A DNA stretch of 8,508 nt from Omnitrophica bacterium RIFOXYB12_FULL_50_7 (GCA_001804345.1 MHFU01000043.1:4118-12625); one strand, 5' to 3'. Counted from the stretch's first letter, positions 1-7,766 are shown. The notes: generated by a model from the letters alone, not told the origin. Numbers and translations: made by a program.

Positions 1-294
1 GACATCACCCGAATTGCAAACGTCTACCACGCTTGGAGAGGCGACAGGGATGCGGCCGAGTATGCCGACGTGCTCGGTTTCTGCAAAGCCGCGAAACTTG
101 ATGACATTCGTAAGCATGGCTATGTGGTCACGCCTGGCCGTTATGTGGGCGCTGAGGAAATAGAGGATGACGGAGAGCCGTTCGAAGAGAAAATGAAGCG
201 GCTTACGGCGATGCTGCACGATCAACAGGTTGAGGCTGCGTCGCTTGACACTGCTATTACCGCTAATTTGAAGGAGCTGGGGTATGGTGGATAG
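1..294 (+). CDS. hsdM: Type I restriction-modification methyltransferase subunit HsdM, C-terminal fragment
   Basis: The reading frame is open from base 1 to the TAG at 292-294 and gives the last 97 residues of a protein whose start lies left of the window. It begins with DITRIANVYHAWRG, which matches the DI-x-x-I-x-x-x-Y-H-x-W-R stretch near the end of HsdM. This is followed by GYVVTPGRYVG, the HsdM tail block, and a charged helical end. HsdM pairs as a dimer with HsdS and methylates adenine at the recognition site, protecting host DNA and forming the core of the restriction complex. The S-adenosylmethionine-binding and NPPF-type catalytic motifs lie upstream and cannot be checked. The gene overlaps hsdS by 11 bases, as expected for a co-translated pair. 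An ATG at 70 in the same frame is internal, because the conserved block starts before it. Confidence 0.93.
   Translation, partial: DITRIANVYHAWRGDRDAAEYADVLGFCKAAKLDDIRKHGYVVTPGRYVGAEEIEDDGEPFEEKMKRLTAMLHDQQVEAASLDTAITANLKELGYGG
271..276 (+). promoter_or_regulatory. Ribosome binding site of hsdS
   Basis: AAGGAG lies inside the end of hsdM, 7 bases before the ATG at 284. It supports this ATG as the hsdS start and so the 11-base overlap with hsdM. Confidence 0.75.
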
Positions 295-1468
295 CTCACT
301 CAACGATTTTTCAGAAATCGTTATGGGCCAATCCCCGCCGGGTGAAACCTGCAACACTTCGAAAAACGGACTACCATTACTCAACGGGCCAACTGAATAT
401 GGACCACACCACCCCACGCCAGTACAGTTTACCACAGATGCAAGAAAGCAAGCTCGGCGGGGTGATCTTCTGTTCTGTGTTCGCGGTTCGACTACAGGGC
501 GCATGAATTGGGCAGACCGTGAATATGCAATCGGGCGAGGTGTAGCAGCAATTCGTCATAAGAAGAAACCAGAACTTCAGCCATTTGTTCGAGCTGTGAT
601 TGAGTACAGCCTGCCCAGCCTATTGGCTCAGGCCACGGGTTCTACATTTCCGAATGTCTCCGCTGATCAACTTGCGGGGCTGTGGTGGCCACCGCTTGAG
701 GAGGACGAACAACGTGCTATTGCCTGCATCCTCGGTGCATTGGACGACAAGATTGAACTGAACCGTCGGATGAACGAGACTCTGGAGGCAATGGCGCAAG
801 CGCTTTTCAAGCTGTGGTTCGTAGATGTAAATCCTGATTGTGTAAAGACTGAAAATTGGCGTGAAGGGAAGGTCGAAGATCTCGCATTGCTCAGCAAAGA
901 TGCAATCAGCCCAAATGAATTTCCTAACGAAACTTTCGATCACTACAGCATTCCGGCTTTTGATGAGGGCCGATTGCCAAAGGCTGAGTTAGGTAAAAAG
1001 ATTCAAAGCAACAAATTTCTGGTTCTTCCTAACGCTGTGTTGCTTTCCAAACTTAATCCACGAATTCCCCGCATTTGGTTTCCGAATGTTGGCCGGAATC
1101 GACGCTCAGTCTGTTCGACGGAATTCCTCGTAGCTATTTCACAACATGATGTTTCGAGAGAATTCCTTTACGGTTTATTTGGTTCCCAGTTATTCCTTGA
1201 GATATTTGCTTCGCTTGTGACAGGCACGTCAGGAAGTCACCAGCGCGTTAAACCAGACTATTTGCTGGCTATGGATGTGGCTATCCCACCGAAGGAGCTT
1301 ATTGCCCGCTTCACGAAAAGCGCTCAGCCTTTGTACAAGCGAGTGGTTCAAAATATCGAGGAATCCTGCACCCTCGCGGCTTTGCGTAATACGCTGTTAC
1401 CAAAACTCATTTCAGGCGAGCTGCGGGTGAAGGACGCGACACGTTTTCTCGAAAAGGCGGCGGTATGA
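284..1468 (+). CDS. hsdS: Type I restriction-modification specificity subunit HsdS
   Basis: This 394-residue protein recognises the split DNA target of a type I restriction-modification complex. It has the usual plan of two target recognition domains separated and followed by helical spacers. TRD1 covers about residues 1-140 and opens with GQSPPG, a typical TRD beginning, followed by RRGDLLFCVRGSTTG. The central conserved region is about 141-185 (EQRAIACILGALDDKIELNR, then ALFKLWFVD). TRD2 is about 190-345. The distal helix, about 350-385, ends in LRNTLLPKLISGEL, a hallmark of HsdS C-termini. The length is normal and I see no frameshift, so the subunit looks intact. The two TRDs differ from each other, which implies an asymmetric bipartite site; the target cannot be read from sequence alone. 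The gene sits in an hsdM-hsdS-RT-hsdR operon, and its TGA stop overlaps the RT start. Confidence 0.95.
   Translation: MVDSSLNDFSEIVMGQSPPGETCNTSKNGLPLLNGPTEYGPHHPTPVQFTTDARKQARRGDLLFCVRGSTTGRMNWADREYAIGRGVAAIRHKKKPELQPFVRAVIEYSLPSLLAQATGSTFPNVSADQLAGLWWPPLEEDEQRAIACILGALDDKIELNRRMNETLEAMAQALFKLWFVDVNPDCVKTENWREGKVEDLALLSKDAISPNEFPNETFDHYSIPAFDEGRLPKAELGKKIQSNKFLVLPNAVLLSKLNPRIPRIWFPNVGRNRRSVCSTEFLVAISQHDVSREFLYGLFGSQLFLEIFASLVTGTSGSHQRVKPDYLLAMDVAIPPKELIARFTKSAQPLYKRVVQNIEESCTLAALRNTLLPKLISGELRVKDATRFLEKAAV
1452..1457 (+). promoter_or_regulatory. Ribosome binding site of the reverse transcriptase gene
   Basis: AAAAGG near the end of hsdS lies 7 bases before the ATG at 1465. With the ATGA stop/start overlap (1465-1468) it points to coupled translation of hsdS and the RT gene. 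Confidence 0.55.
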
Positions 1469-2979
1469 AGACCACGAGACCCAATCCGAAAAACAAGACT
1501 GCGGAATGGTCCGTGCTGGACATGACGGCCAAGCAAGCACGTTCCTTTTTTCTCAAGCCGGAAAGCTATTGCCGACTTGATCTCCCGCCGTACTTTGACT
1601 TCGGACGAGTTCTGCGGCCGGTGGAGAAGTTCCTCACTGGCAAACCGTTGGTCAGCCTAAATTTGCGGCCAAGAAGCTGCAGCGATGTCAACTACACGAT
1701 TTACTCAAACAAAGACGGCCGTTATGCCTGGCGTCCATTTCAACTGATCCACCCAGTGATCTACATTGATCTTGTGAATCTTATAACCGAATCCAGTGCA
1801 TGGCATTTTATCCGCTCGAGATTTGCTGATTTCGCGAGAGACACCAGAATTAATTGTCTAAGCATTCCGCAAGAGTCACTTACGAAACGAAAGGATCAAG
1901 GTGCCCAGATTCTCCACTGGTGGCAAGGGATCGAGCAGGCCTCTATCGAGTTAGCGCTGGATTACAACCATGTATTCCACGCCGACATAGCAGACTGTTA
2001 CGCGTCTGTTTACACGCATTCAATTGCATGGGCCGCTCACGGGAAGTCGAAAGCGAAGGCCAAGAGGAACGATAAGTCGCTCATCGGCAACGCTATCGAT
2101 CACTGCGTTCAAGACATGCGATATGGGCAAACTAATGGTATTCCCCAGGGCTCCGTGTTGTTGGACCTAGTTGCGGAGTTAGTTCTTGGTTATGCCGATC
2201 TAGAGCTCAGCCGGCGGTTAACCACAGCGGGAATCACGGCATTCAAAATTCTTCGGTATCGCGACGATTACCGCATTTTTGTGAACAGCCCTCAAGATGG
2301 GGAATTGATTTTAAAGACGATGACCGAGGTTTTGATCGAACTCGGGCTTAAGCTAAATGTGTCTAAAACAACAAATGCGCAAGTGGTTATTGGGAGTTCG
2401 ATCAAGAGCGACAAGCGCGAGTGGATGCGAAGCAGACAGGGGGATCGGAACTTACAGAAGCATCTGCTGTTAATCCATAGTCATGGAGCCAATTTCCCCA
2501 ACGCGGGGAGTCTGATTGCTGCCCTCGATGAGTTCTACAAGCGTCTTGTTCCACTGAAATCTGTAGAGAACCCAATGCAGCTTATAAGTATAACGATTGA
2601 TATCGGATACAATAGTCCGCGCTGTTTCCCGGCCTGCGCTGCAGTTGTTAGCAAGCTTTTGAGCATGCTACCAACCAGGGCAGAGAAGCTTGGCGCCGTC
2701 GCCCGTATCCGAAAAAAGCTCGACCAACTTCCGAATAATGGACACCTTGAGGTCTGGCTTCAGCGAATTAGTCATTACTTTGATCCAAAGCTTACGTATG
2801 GAGAGAGGTTGTGTATGCTTGTTGAAGGCAAAAAAGTGGATTTATGGAACAGCTCTTGGATTACTAACGCTGCTCTCAAAGCTACAGTCGAACCAAACAA
2901 GATCGTAAGCAGAAGCCGGTTGAAGGCTCTGCGACCGATTGTGCCGCGTAGAGAGTACGCGGTGTTAATCACATATTGA
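1465..2979 (+). CDS. Reverse transcriptase embedded in the type I RM operon (defence-associated RT-like)
   Basis: This 504-residue protein carries the polymerase motifs of reverse transcriptases. Motif A is HADIADCY at 172-179, with the first catalytic Asp at 174. Motif B is TNGIPQGS at 223-230. Motif C is the box RYRDD at 264-268, with D267 and D268 as the metal ligands, where many RTs have YADD. Motif D is GLKLNVSKT at 294-302. A lysine-rich stretch, KSKAKAKRNDK (194-204), lies between motifs A and B. Residues 1-170 and about 305-504 have no domain I recognise; the C-terminal part looks largely helical. I see no group II intron maturase domain and no obvious retron VTG signature. No nuclease or nitrilase domain is fused to it. 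This leaves the UG/Abi-like group of phage-defence RTs as the best guess, without a subgroup. It starts in the hsdS stop codon and ends 7 bases before hsdR, so it is an integral operon member. RT assignment is firm; biological role is inferred. Confidence 0.9.
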   Translation: MKTTRPNPKNKTAEWSVLDMTAKQARSFFLKPESYCRLDLPPYFDFGRVLRPVEKFLTGKPLVSLNLRPRSCSDVNYTIYSNKDGRYAWRPFQLIHPVIYIDLVNLITESSAWHFIRSRFADFARDTRINCLSIPQESLTKRKDQGAQILHWWQGIEQASIELALDYNHVFHADIADCYASVYTHSIAWAAHGKSKAKAKRNDKSLIGNAIDHCVQDMRYGQTNGIPQGSVLLDLVAELVLGYADLELSRRLTTAGITAFKILRYRDDYRIFVNSPQDGELILKTMTEVLIELGLKLNVSKTTNAQVVIGSSIKSDKREWMRSRQGDRNLQKHLLLIHSHGANFPNAGSLIAALDEFYKRLVPLKSVENPMQLISITIDIGYNSPRCFPACAAVVSKLLSMLPTRAEKLGAVARIRKKLDQLPNNGHLEVWLQRISHYFDPKLTYGERLCMLVEGKKVDLWNSSWITNAALKATVEPNKIVSRSRLKALRPIVPRREYAVLITY

Positions 2980-2986
2980 GTTGCGC

Positions 2987-5900
2987 ATGTCTACTTTCAC
3001 CGAATCCATTGTCGAAGATGCCGCCCTTGCTTGGTTTGAGGGGCTTGGCTACAGCGTGCTTCATGGTCCCGATCTTGCATTCGGTGAACCTGCCGCCGAA
3101 CGGAAAGATCCAAATTATCGCGATGTCTATCTTGAAAACCGGTTACGGCAAGCGATAGAGCGTCTCAATCCAGACTTGCCTCCAGAAGCGATAGAAGACG
3201 CCTTTCGAAAGTTCGTAAAGGCGCACGCGCCATCCTTGATTGAACGCAATCGAATTGTTCACCACATGATTGTGGATGGTATTACGGTTGAGCATCGCCG
3301 ACCCGATGGTTCTATCGCAGGAGCGCAGGCGCGGTTGATAGATTTTGATGAGCCAAATAATAATGATTGGCTTGTTGTGAATCAGTTCACTGTGGCCGAG
3401 GGGCAAAGTATACGCCGTCCGGATGTCGTGATCTTCATCAATGGGCTACCGCTTAGCGTCATTGAACTTAAGAATCCGGCAGACGAGAACGCTACAATCT
3501 GGAGTGCTTTCCAGCAATTACAGACCTACCAAGCGCAAATCCCATCGCTTTTTGCCACTAACGCAACACTGATTATTTCCGATGGTGTTCAGGCGCGCGT
3601 TGGCGCATTAGGTTCCGGGAAGGAATGGTTCAAGCCGTGGAGGACTATTACGGGTCGCGGCGATGCAGCTACGAAACTTGCTGAACTGCAGGTGGTTTTA
3701 GAAGGAGTGTTTGAGAAGCAGCGATTCCTCAACTTTTTGCGGCATTTTATCGTATTTGAGGATGAAGGTGGGGGAAAACTGACTAAAAAAATGGCGGGTT
3801 ACCACCAGTTCCATGCCGTTAATGTTGCCATAGAAGAAACATTGCGTGCCACAAAAGGCATAGATAAGTCAGCTGAATTGGCGGGCCAATACGAGTCTGG
3901 GCAGAAACATGGTGGCAATCCCGGAGATCGGAGAGCGGGGGTTGTTTGGCACACACAGGGATCAGGAAAAAGTTTAACCATGGCATTTTATGCGGGGCGT
4001 GTCATTTTGCATCCCGCGATGAAGAATCCCACCATTGTGGTTCTTACCGACCGTAACGATCTTGACGATCAGCTCTTTGGCACTTTCGCTCGCTGCCATG
4101 ATCTCTTGCGTCAGGCTCCAGTCCAGGCAGCAAACCGCGATGATTTAAGAGATAAATTAAAGGTTGCGTCCGGTGGAGTTGTTTTTACTACCATTCAAAA
4201 ATTCTTTCCCGAAGGAAAAGGCGACCGGCATCCAGTGCTTTCGGATCGCCCTAACATTGTCGTGATTGCTGATGAAGCCCACCGAAGTCAGTATGATTTT
4301 ATCGATGGATTTGCCCGGCATATGCGTGATGCTCTTCCCAATGCCTCTTTCATCGGTTTTACGGGAACGCCCATTGAACAAACAGATGCAAATACCAGGG
4401 CCGTTTTTGGCGACTATATTAGCGTGTATGACATTCAGCGGGCAGTGGTCGACGGAGCAACGGTTCCCATCTATTACGAAAGTCGACTTGCAAAACTTGA
4501 GCTTAATCCTTCGGAGAAGCCCAAAATAGACCCTGATTTTGAAGAAGCAACTGAAGGGGAAGAAGTCGATCGGAAGGAGCGGCTGAAAACGAGGTGGGCG
4601 CAACTTGAAGCTGTGGTCGGGTCGGAAAATCGGGTTAAGCGTATCGCTAGGGATATAGTGGATCATTTCGAGAACCGGCTCGCGACAATGGACGGTAAGG
4701 CAATGATTGTTTGCATGAGCCGTCGTATTTGTGTGGAGCTTTACCGCGAGATCGTGGCCCTTCGGCCCGGATGGCATTCTGAGGATGACGATAAAGGAAT
4801 CTTTAAGGTGGTGATGACTGGTTCAGCGACTGATCCGCTGGATTGGCAACAGCACGTTCGGAATAAAGCGAGGCGCGAAGCGCTTGCCCAGAGGTTTCGC
4901 AATCCAAAAGATCCCTTTAAGATCGTCATTGTACGAGATATGTGGCTTACGGGGTTTGATGCGCCAAGTCTTCATACGATGTATGTAGATAAGCCGATGC
5001 GCGGGCATGGGCTGATGCAGGCTATCGCCAGAGTGAATCGTGTTTTTAAGGACAAACCCGGCGGCTTGGTGGTGGATTATCTTGGGCTTGCCGATGAATT
5101 GAAGCAGGCGCTTGCGACCTATACCGAAAGCGGTGGGACAGGTAAGACAGCAATAGATCAAGCTGAAGCGGTAGCCATCATGCTTGAAAAATACGAGGTC
5201 TGCTGCGACCTTTTTCATGGCTTTGATTGGTTAAAGTGGACGACTGGAACTCCCCAGGATCGCCTTTCTTTATTGCCCGCAGCTCAAGAGCACATCCTTG
5301 CTTTGGAAGATGGCAAGCCTCGTTTGCTCCGATCTGTTACAGATCTATCTCAATCCTTCGCTCTTTCTGTGCCTCACCTAGATGCCTTGCGTATCCGGGA
5401 TGATGTTGGATTCTTTCAGGCTGTTCGTTCAGTTCTCGCTAAAAATACACCCGACGATGGCAGGTCAACGGAAGAAATTGAACACGCGATTCGACAAATA
5501 GTTTCAAAGGCTGTGGCTTCTGATGGAGTCATCGATATCTTTGCTGCGGCAGGGCTGAAAAAGCCGGATATATCTATTCTGTCCGAAGAGTTTTTGGCGG
5601 AGGTACGAGATATGCCGCAACGTAATCTTGCGGTTGAGTTGTTACGGAAGCTCCTTTCGGGAGAGATTAAAGCCCGTTTACGGAAAAATGTTGTTCAGGC
5701 CCGGTCCTTTGCGGAATTGTTAGAAAAGACGATACGAAAATATCAAAATCGAGCTATCGAAACGGCACAGGTAATCGAGGAGCTGATCTCTCTTGCAAGG
5801 GATGTGCGGGATTCAAATGCCCGGGGGGAGAAGATGGGACTCACCGAAGACGAATTGGCATTTTATGATGCGCTTGATGAGAATGATAGCGCTGTCAAAG

Positions 5901-6127
5901 TGCTCGGCAATGATATGCTTAAAAAGATTGCTCGTGAATTGGTTGTGACTGTGCGAAAGAATGTCACCATCGATTGGACTGTTCGGGAGAATGTTCGAGC
6001 GAATCTACGGGTGCTTGTGAAACGCATCTTGCGTAAATACGGCTACCCGCCGGACAAACAGGAAAAAGCAACTCAGACAGTGTTAGAACAGGCCGAAGCC
6101 CTCGCTCCGGAATGGGCTGTAGGGTAG
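2987..6127 (+). CDS. hsdR: Type I restriction subunit HsdR, nuclease and DNA translocase
   Basis: This 1046-residue subunit translocates and cuts unmodified DNA when bound to the HsdM/HsdS complex. The N-terminal PD-(D/E)xK nuclease shows D146 (RRPDVV), E160 and K162 (IELK), then QLQTY at 177-181, the QxxxY motif of the RecB-like family. The SF2 helicase motor follows. Motif I is HTQGSGKS at 322-329, motif II is DEAH at 429-432, motif III is TGTP at 459-462, motif V lies around LTGFDAP (654-660) and motif VI is QAIARVNR at 678-685. The remaining roughly 300 residues are the helical C-terminal region used to bind the methylase core. All key residues are present and the length is normal, so the enzyme looks active. 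I prefer the ATG at 2987 (MSTFTES). A TTG at 2981 in the same frame would add two residues. Only a weak GAG lies upstream, so translation probably depends on coupling with the RT gene that ends at 2979. Confidence 0.96.
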   Translation: MSTFTESIVEDAALAWFEGLGYSVLHGPDLAFGEPAAERKDPNYRDVYLENRLRQAIERLNPDLPPEAIEDAFRKFVKAHAPSLIERNRIVHHMIVDGITVEHRRPDGSIAGAQARLIDFDEPNNNDWLVVNQFTVAEGQSIRRPDVVIFINGLPLSVIELKNPADENATIWSAFQQLQTYQAQIPSLFATNATLIISDGVQARVGALGSGKEWFKPWRTITGRGDAATKLAELQVVLEGVFEKQRFLNFLRHFIVFEDEGGGKLTKKMAGYHQFHAVNVAIEETLRATKGIDKSAELAGQYESGQKHGGNPGDRRAGVVWHTQGSGKSLTMAFYAGRVILHPAMKNPTIVVLTDRNDLDDQLFGTFARCHDLLRQAPVQAANRDDLRDKLKVASGGVVFTTIQKFFPEGKGDRHPVLSDRPNIVVIADEAHRSQYDFIDGFARHMRDALPNASFIGFTGTPIEQTDANTRAVFGDYISVYDIQRAVVDGATVPIYYESRLAKLELNPSEKPKIDPDFEEATEGEEVDRKERLKTRWAQLEAVVGSENRVKRIARDIVDHFENRLATMDGKAMIVCMSRRICVELYREIVALRPGWHSEDDDKGIFKVVMTGSATDPLDWQQHVRNKARREALAQRFRNPKDPFKIVIVRDMWLTGFDAPSLHTMYVDKPMRGHGLMQAIARVNRVFKDKPGGLVVDYLGLADELKQALATYTESGGTGKTAIDQAEAVAIMLEKYEVCCDLFHGFDWLKWTTGTPQDRLSLLPAAQEHILALEDGKPRLLRSVTDLSQSFALSVPHLDALRIRDDVGFFQAVRSVLAKNTPDDGRSTEEIEHAIRQIVSKAVASDGVIDIFAAAGLKKPDISILSEEFLAEVRDMPQRNLAVELLRKLLSGEIKARLRKNVVQARSFAELLEKTIRKYQNRAIETAQVIEELISLARDVRDSNARGEKMGLTEDELAFYDALDENDSAVKVLGNDMLKKIARELVVTVRKNVTIDWTVRENVRANLRVLVKRILRKYGYPPDKQEKATQTVLEQAEALAPEWAVG

Positions 6128-6170
6128 TCGATTCTAATCTCGTCTTGTCTAATGTGACATCTGCTTCAAC

Positions 6171-6175
6171 GGAGG
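6171..6175 (+). promoter_or_regulatory. Strong ribosome binding site that sets the hydrolase start
   Basis: GGAGG is 7 bases before the ATG at 6183 but only 1 base before the in-frame ATG at 6177. The spacing therefore favours 6183 as the real start. It is the clearest ribosome binding site in the window. It lies in the 55-base gap after hsdR, where I see neither a convincing promoter nor a terminator, so read-through from the hsd operon is likely. Confidence 0.7.
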
Positions 6176-6182
6176 TATGCTT

Positions 6183-7538
6183 ATGAATACTGGCGCTAAT
6201 TCTCGAAAGCCGGTCGTTATCTTGCATGGTTATAGTGACCATTCCTCATCTTTTCAGCCGCTGGCCCGTTTTTTAAGTGATAACGGATTTAAAATCGTTG
6301 ACCTTTGGCTTGCTGACTATCTATCTATGTTTGATGAGCTTTCAATCCACGATTTGGGACAAGCTATGGGGAAGGCCCTTATTGATCAGGGAATTCCGCA
6401 ACTCCCCAAAAGCTTTGATCTAATTGCTCATAGCACTGGAGGCCTTGTCGTTCGTTCCTATCTCGCCCAATATTATTATGGGCATCCCGACAAATGCCCG
6501 ATCAATCATCTGCTTTTGCTGGCTCCCGCCAATTTCGGGTCACCGCTTGCTACGCTTGGGAAATCGATGTTGGGACGTATTTTTAATGGTCGTGATTGGG
6601 ATCATCTATTTCAGACAGGGACACGCATTTTACAAGCTTTGGAATTAGCATCCCCCATAAGTTGGGAGCTGGCTCGGACTGATCTTTTTGATCCACAAAA
6701 TCCTTTATTTATGCCGAAAAATATTTACACCACAGTTTTAATTGGATCAGAATCATATGGCGGGTTAAAGGATTTGACCTATGAGAATGGCTCAGACGGC
6801 ACTGTCCGTGTTTCTGCAGCAAATTTGAACGCTCGTTATTATCGATTAAATTTTCAACCATTCAATGTGCCATTGTTGGAGGAAATCCCTCGTCAGTACG
6901 AACCAATAGCTTTTGGTGTTTTGTATGGTTTTAACCATGGGTCAATTGTTAACCCGTTAAATTCAAATCAAGACGCCAGCCCCCTAGGAGAGATTATTTT
7001 GAACAGCTTACAGATCGATAGCGAGCAAGCTTATCAAGAGCATATTGGGCGACTGGCGGCTATGACAGAAAGAACATTTATTACTGGTCAGTCTCACGCT
7101 AATTTAAAGAATCAGTCGTACCATGAATATCAGAATTTCATCGTAAGAGTGTATGATCAGTATAAAGAAATGATACCTGATTACTTCCTTGAATTTTTTC
7201 AGAAGGATGATCCGGACGACAAGGTTATGGACAAAATTCATTCTGAGATTCTCGAAAAAGTAAGGGTTTATTCTGAGGATGCTAGCCACAGGTCTTTTCT
7301 TTTTGACATTACTGACTTGAAAAAAGAGATTTTGGATAAAGGCGGGGAGGTATCTCTTAATATTACGGTTGCGGCGAAAAGCAAAAGGATTTCTTATTGC
7401 AATCCCCAGCAGGCCCTTTTAGTAGCAAGCCAAGGCGAAAACCTTTTTATTACACCCAACGCTACAACTTTTTTTGATATTAAGATTGACCGGCTTCAAA
7501 GTTCCGAAGTTTTTAAATTGAAAAAATTTATTCCCTAG
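6183..7538 (+). CDS. Alpha/beta serine hydrolase, lipase/esterase-like
   Basis: This is a 451-residue protein from the ATG at 6183. It has the alpha/beta hydrolase opening VVILHGYSDH at 11-20, whose HG forms the usual oxyanion region. The nucleophile elbow is AHSTGGL at 82-88, with Ser84 as the likely nucleophile. Further on are LLLAPANFGSP (111-121), a likely acid Asp205 in GSDGTVRVS, and a likely catalytic His252 in FNHGS. The order and spacing resemble lipases of the PGAP1/triacylglycerol-lipase type, so an ester or acyl lipid substrate is plausible but unproven. Residues from about 280 to 451 form an extra C-terminal region I do not recognise. There is no signal peptide or membrane helix, so it should act in the cytoplasm. 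The gene looks richer in A/T than its neighbours, suggesting separate acquisition. It may be a defence effector or an unrelated cargo gene. Confidence 0.85.
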   Translation: MNTGANSRKPVVILHGYSDHSSSFQPLARFLSDNGFKIVDLWLADYLSMFDELSIHDLGQAMGKALIDQGIPQLPKSFDLIAHSTGGLVVRSYLAQYYYGHPDKCPINHLLLLAPANFGSPLATLGKSMLGRIFNGRDWDHLFQTGTRILQALELASPISWELARTDLFDPQNPLFMPKNIYTTVLIGSESYGGLKDLTYENGSDGTVRVSAANLNARYYRLNFQPFNVPLLEEIPRQYEPIAFGVLYGFNHGSIVNPLNSNQDASPLGEIILNSLQIDSEQAYQEHIGRLAAMTERTFITGQSHANLKNQSYHEYQNFIVRVYDQYKEMIPDYFLEFFQKDDPDDKVMDKIHSEILEKVRVYSEDASHRSFLFDITDLKKEILDKGGEVSLNITVAAKSKRISYCNPQQALLVASQGENLFITPNATTFFDIKIDRLQSSEVFKLKKFIP

Positions 7539-7666
7539 AAATATCGGCGAGAAAGTATCGCAACAATTGGAATAGCCGCAGCGCTCGGGACCATACAAAC
7601 AGGGCGCGTAAAAAGCACCTATTGTCCTCGTCCTTAACTCTCCAGTGCTTACCCGTTTGGCAACCC

Positions 7667-7679
7667 CGAACAATGTTCG
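7667..7679. promoter_or_regulatory. 13-bp perfect palindrome, operator candidate
   Basis: CGAACAATGTTCG has 6-bp arms that are exact reverse complements around a single central A. It lies where a -35 box would be expected for the TATAAA at 7697-7702, so a bound repressor could block transcription toward the xis-like gene. It recalls the Gram-positive LexA box (GAAC-N4-GTTC) but has only three bases between GAAC and GTTC, so I do not call it a LexA site. Confidence 0.45.
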
Positions 7680-7696
7680 TGACAATTTATTTCTAG

Positions 7697-7702
7697 TATA
7701 AA
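7697..7702 (+). promoter_or_regulatory. Possible -10 box for the xis-like gene
   Basis: TATAAA lies 64 bases before the ATG at 7767. The best -35 resemblance, GTGACA at 7679-7684, is only 12 bases away, too close for a standard sigma70 promoter. The hexamers at the normal distance fall in the palindrome and match poorly. If this is a promoter it is weak or needs an activator. Confidence 0.3.
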
Positions 7703-7766
7703 AACGTTCGCAAACCTTGAACTACCCCTTCTTAACTCACTGTCCCATGAGGGGGGTGCGTAATGT

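Larger units (their letters stand above)
7539..7766 (+). other. Non-coding stretch between the hydrolase and the xis-like gene
   Basis: No credible gene lies in these 228 bases. The stretch contains a 13-bp palindrome (7667-7679), a possible -10 box (7697-7702), two copies of CTTAACTC (7633-7640 and 7731-7738) and a G-rich leader before the ATG at 7767. I found no clear hairpin-plus-T-run terminator for the hydrolase transcript. It separates the defence genes from the mobility genes and is the natural place for control sites of the xis/int module. Confidence 0.6.

Noticed and set aside
1465..2979. Retron or group II intron origin of the reverse transcriptase
   Set aside because: No maturase or HNH domain, no retron VTG signature that I can see, no intron boundaries, and seamless placement in the hsd operon without room for an adjacent msr-msd RNA.
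4157..4777. Minus-strand open frame of 206 codons inside hsdR
   Set aside because: It lies wholly antisense to the conserved helicase motifs of hsdR and its translation has no domain features.
6128..6182. Terminator or promoter between hsdR and the hydrolase
   Set aside because: No hairpin followed by a T run and no paired -35/-10 boxes with proper spacing could be found in the 55 bases.
7667..7679. LexA (SOS) box call for CGAACAATGTTCG
   Set aside because: The Gram-positive LexA consensus needs four bases between GAAC and GTTC; there are three here, so only the palindrome is reported.
7419..7685. Minus-strand open frame of 88 codons overlapping the hydrolase end and the following gap
   Set aside because: It overlaps the well-supported hydrolase for about 120 bases, is cysteine-rich with no recognisable domain and has no ribosome binding site I can defend.
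7633..7738. Repeated CTTAACTC (7633-7640 and 7731-7738) as attachment-site or Xis-binding repeats
   Set aside because: Only 8 bases match, the flanks differ and no third copy is seen; chance is likely.
7717..7745. Promoter starting with TTGAAC upstream of the xis-like gene
   Set aside because: The -35 resemblance is fair, but the bases 17 positions further on (CTGTCC) are not a -10 box.
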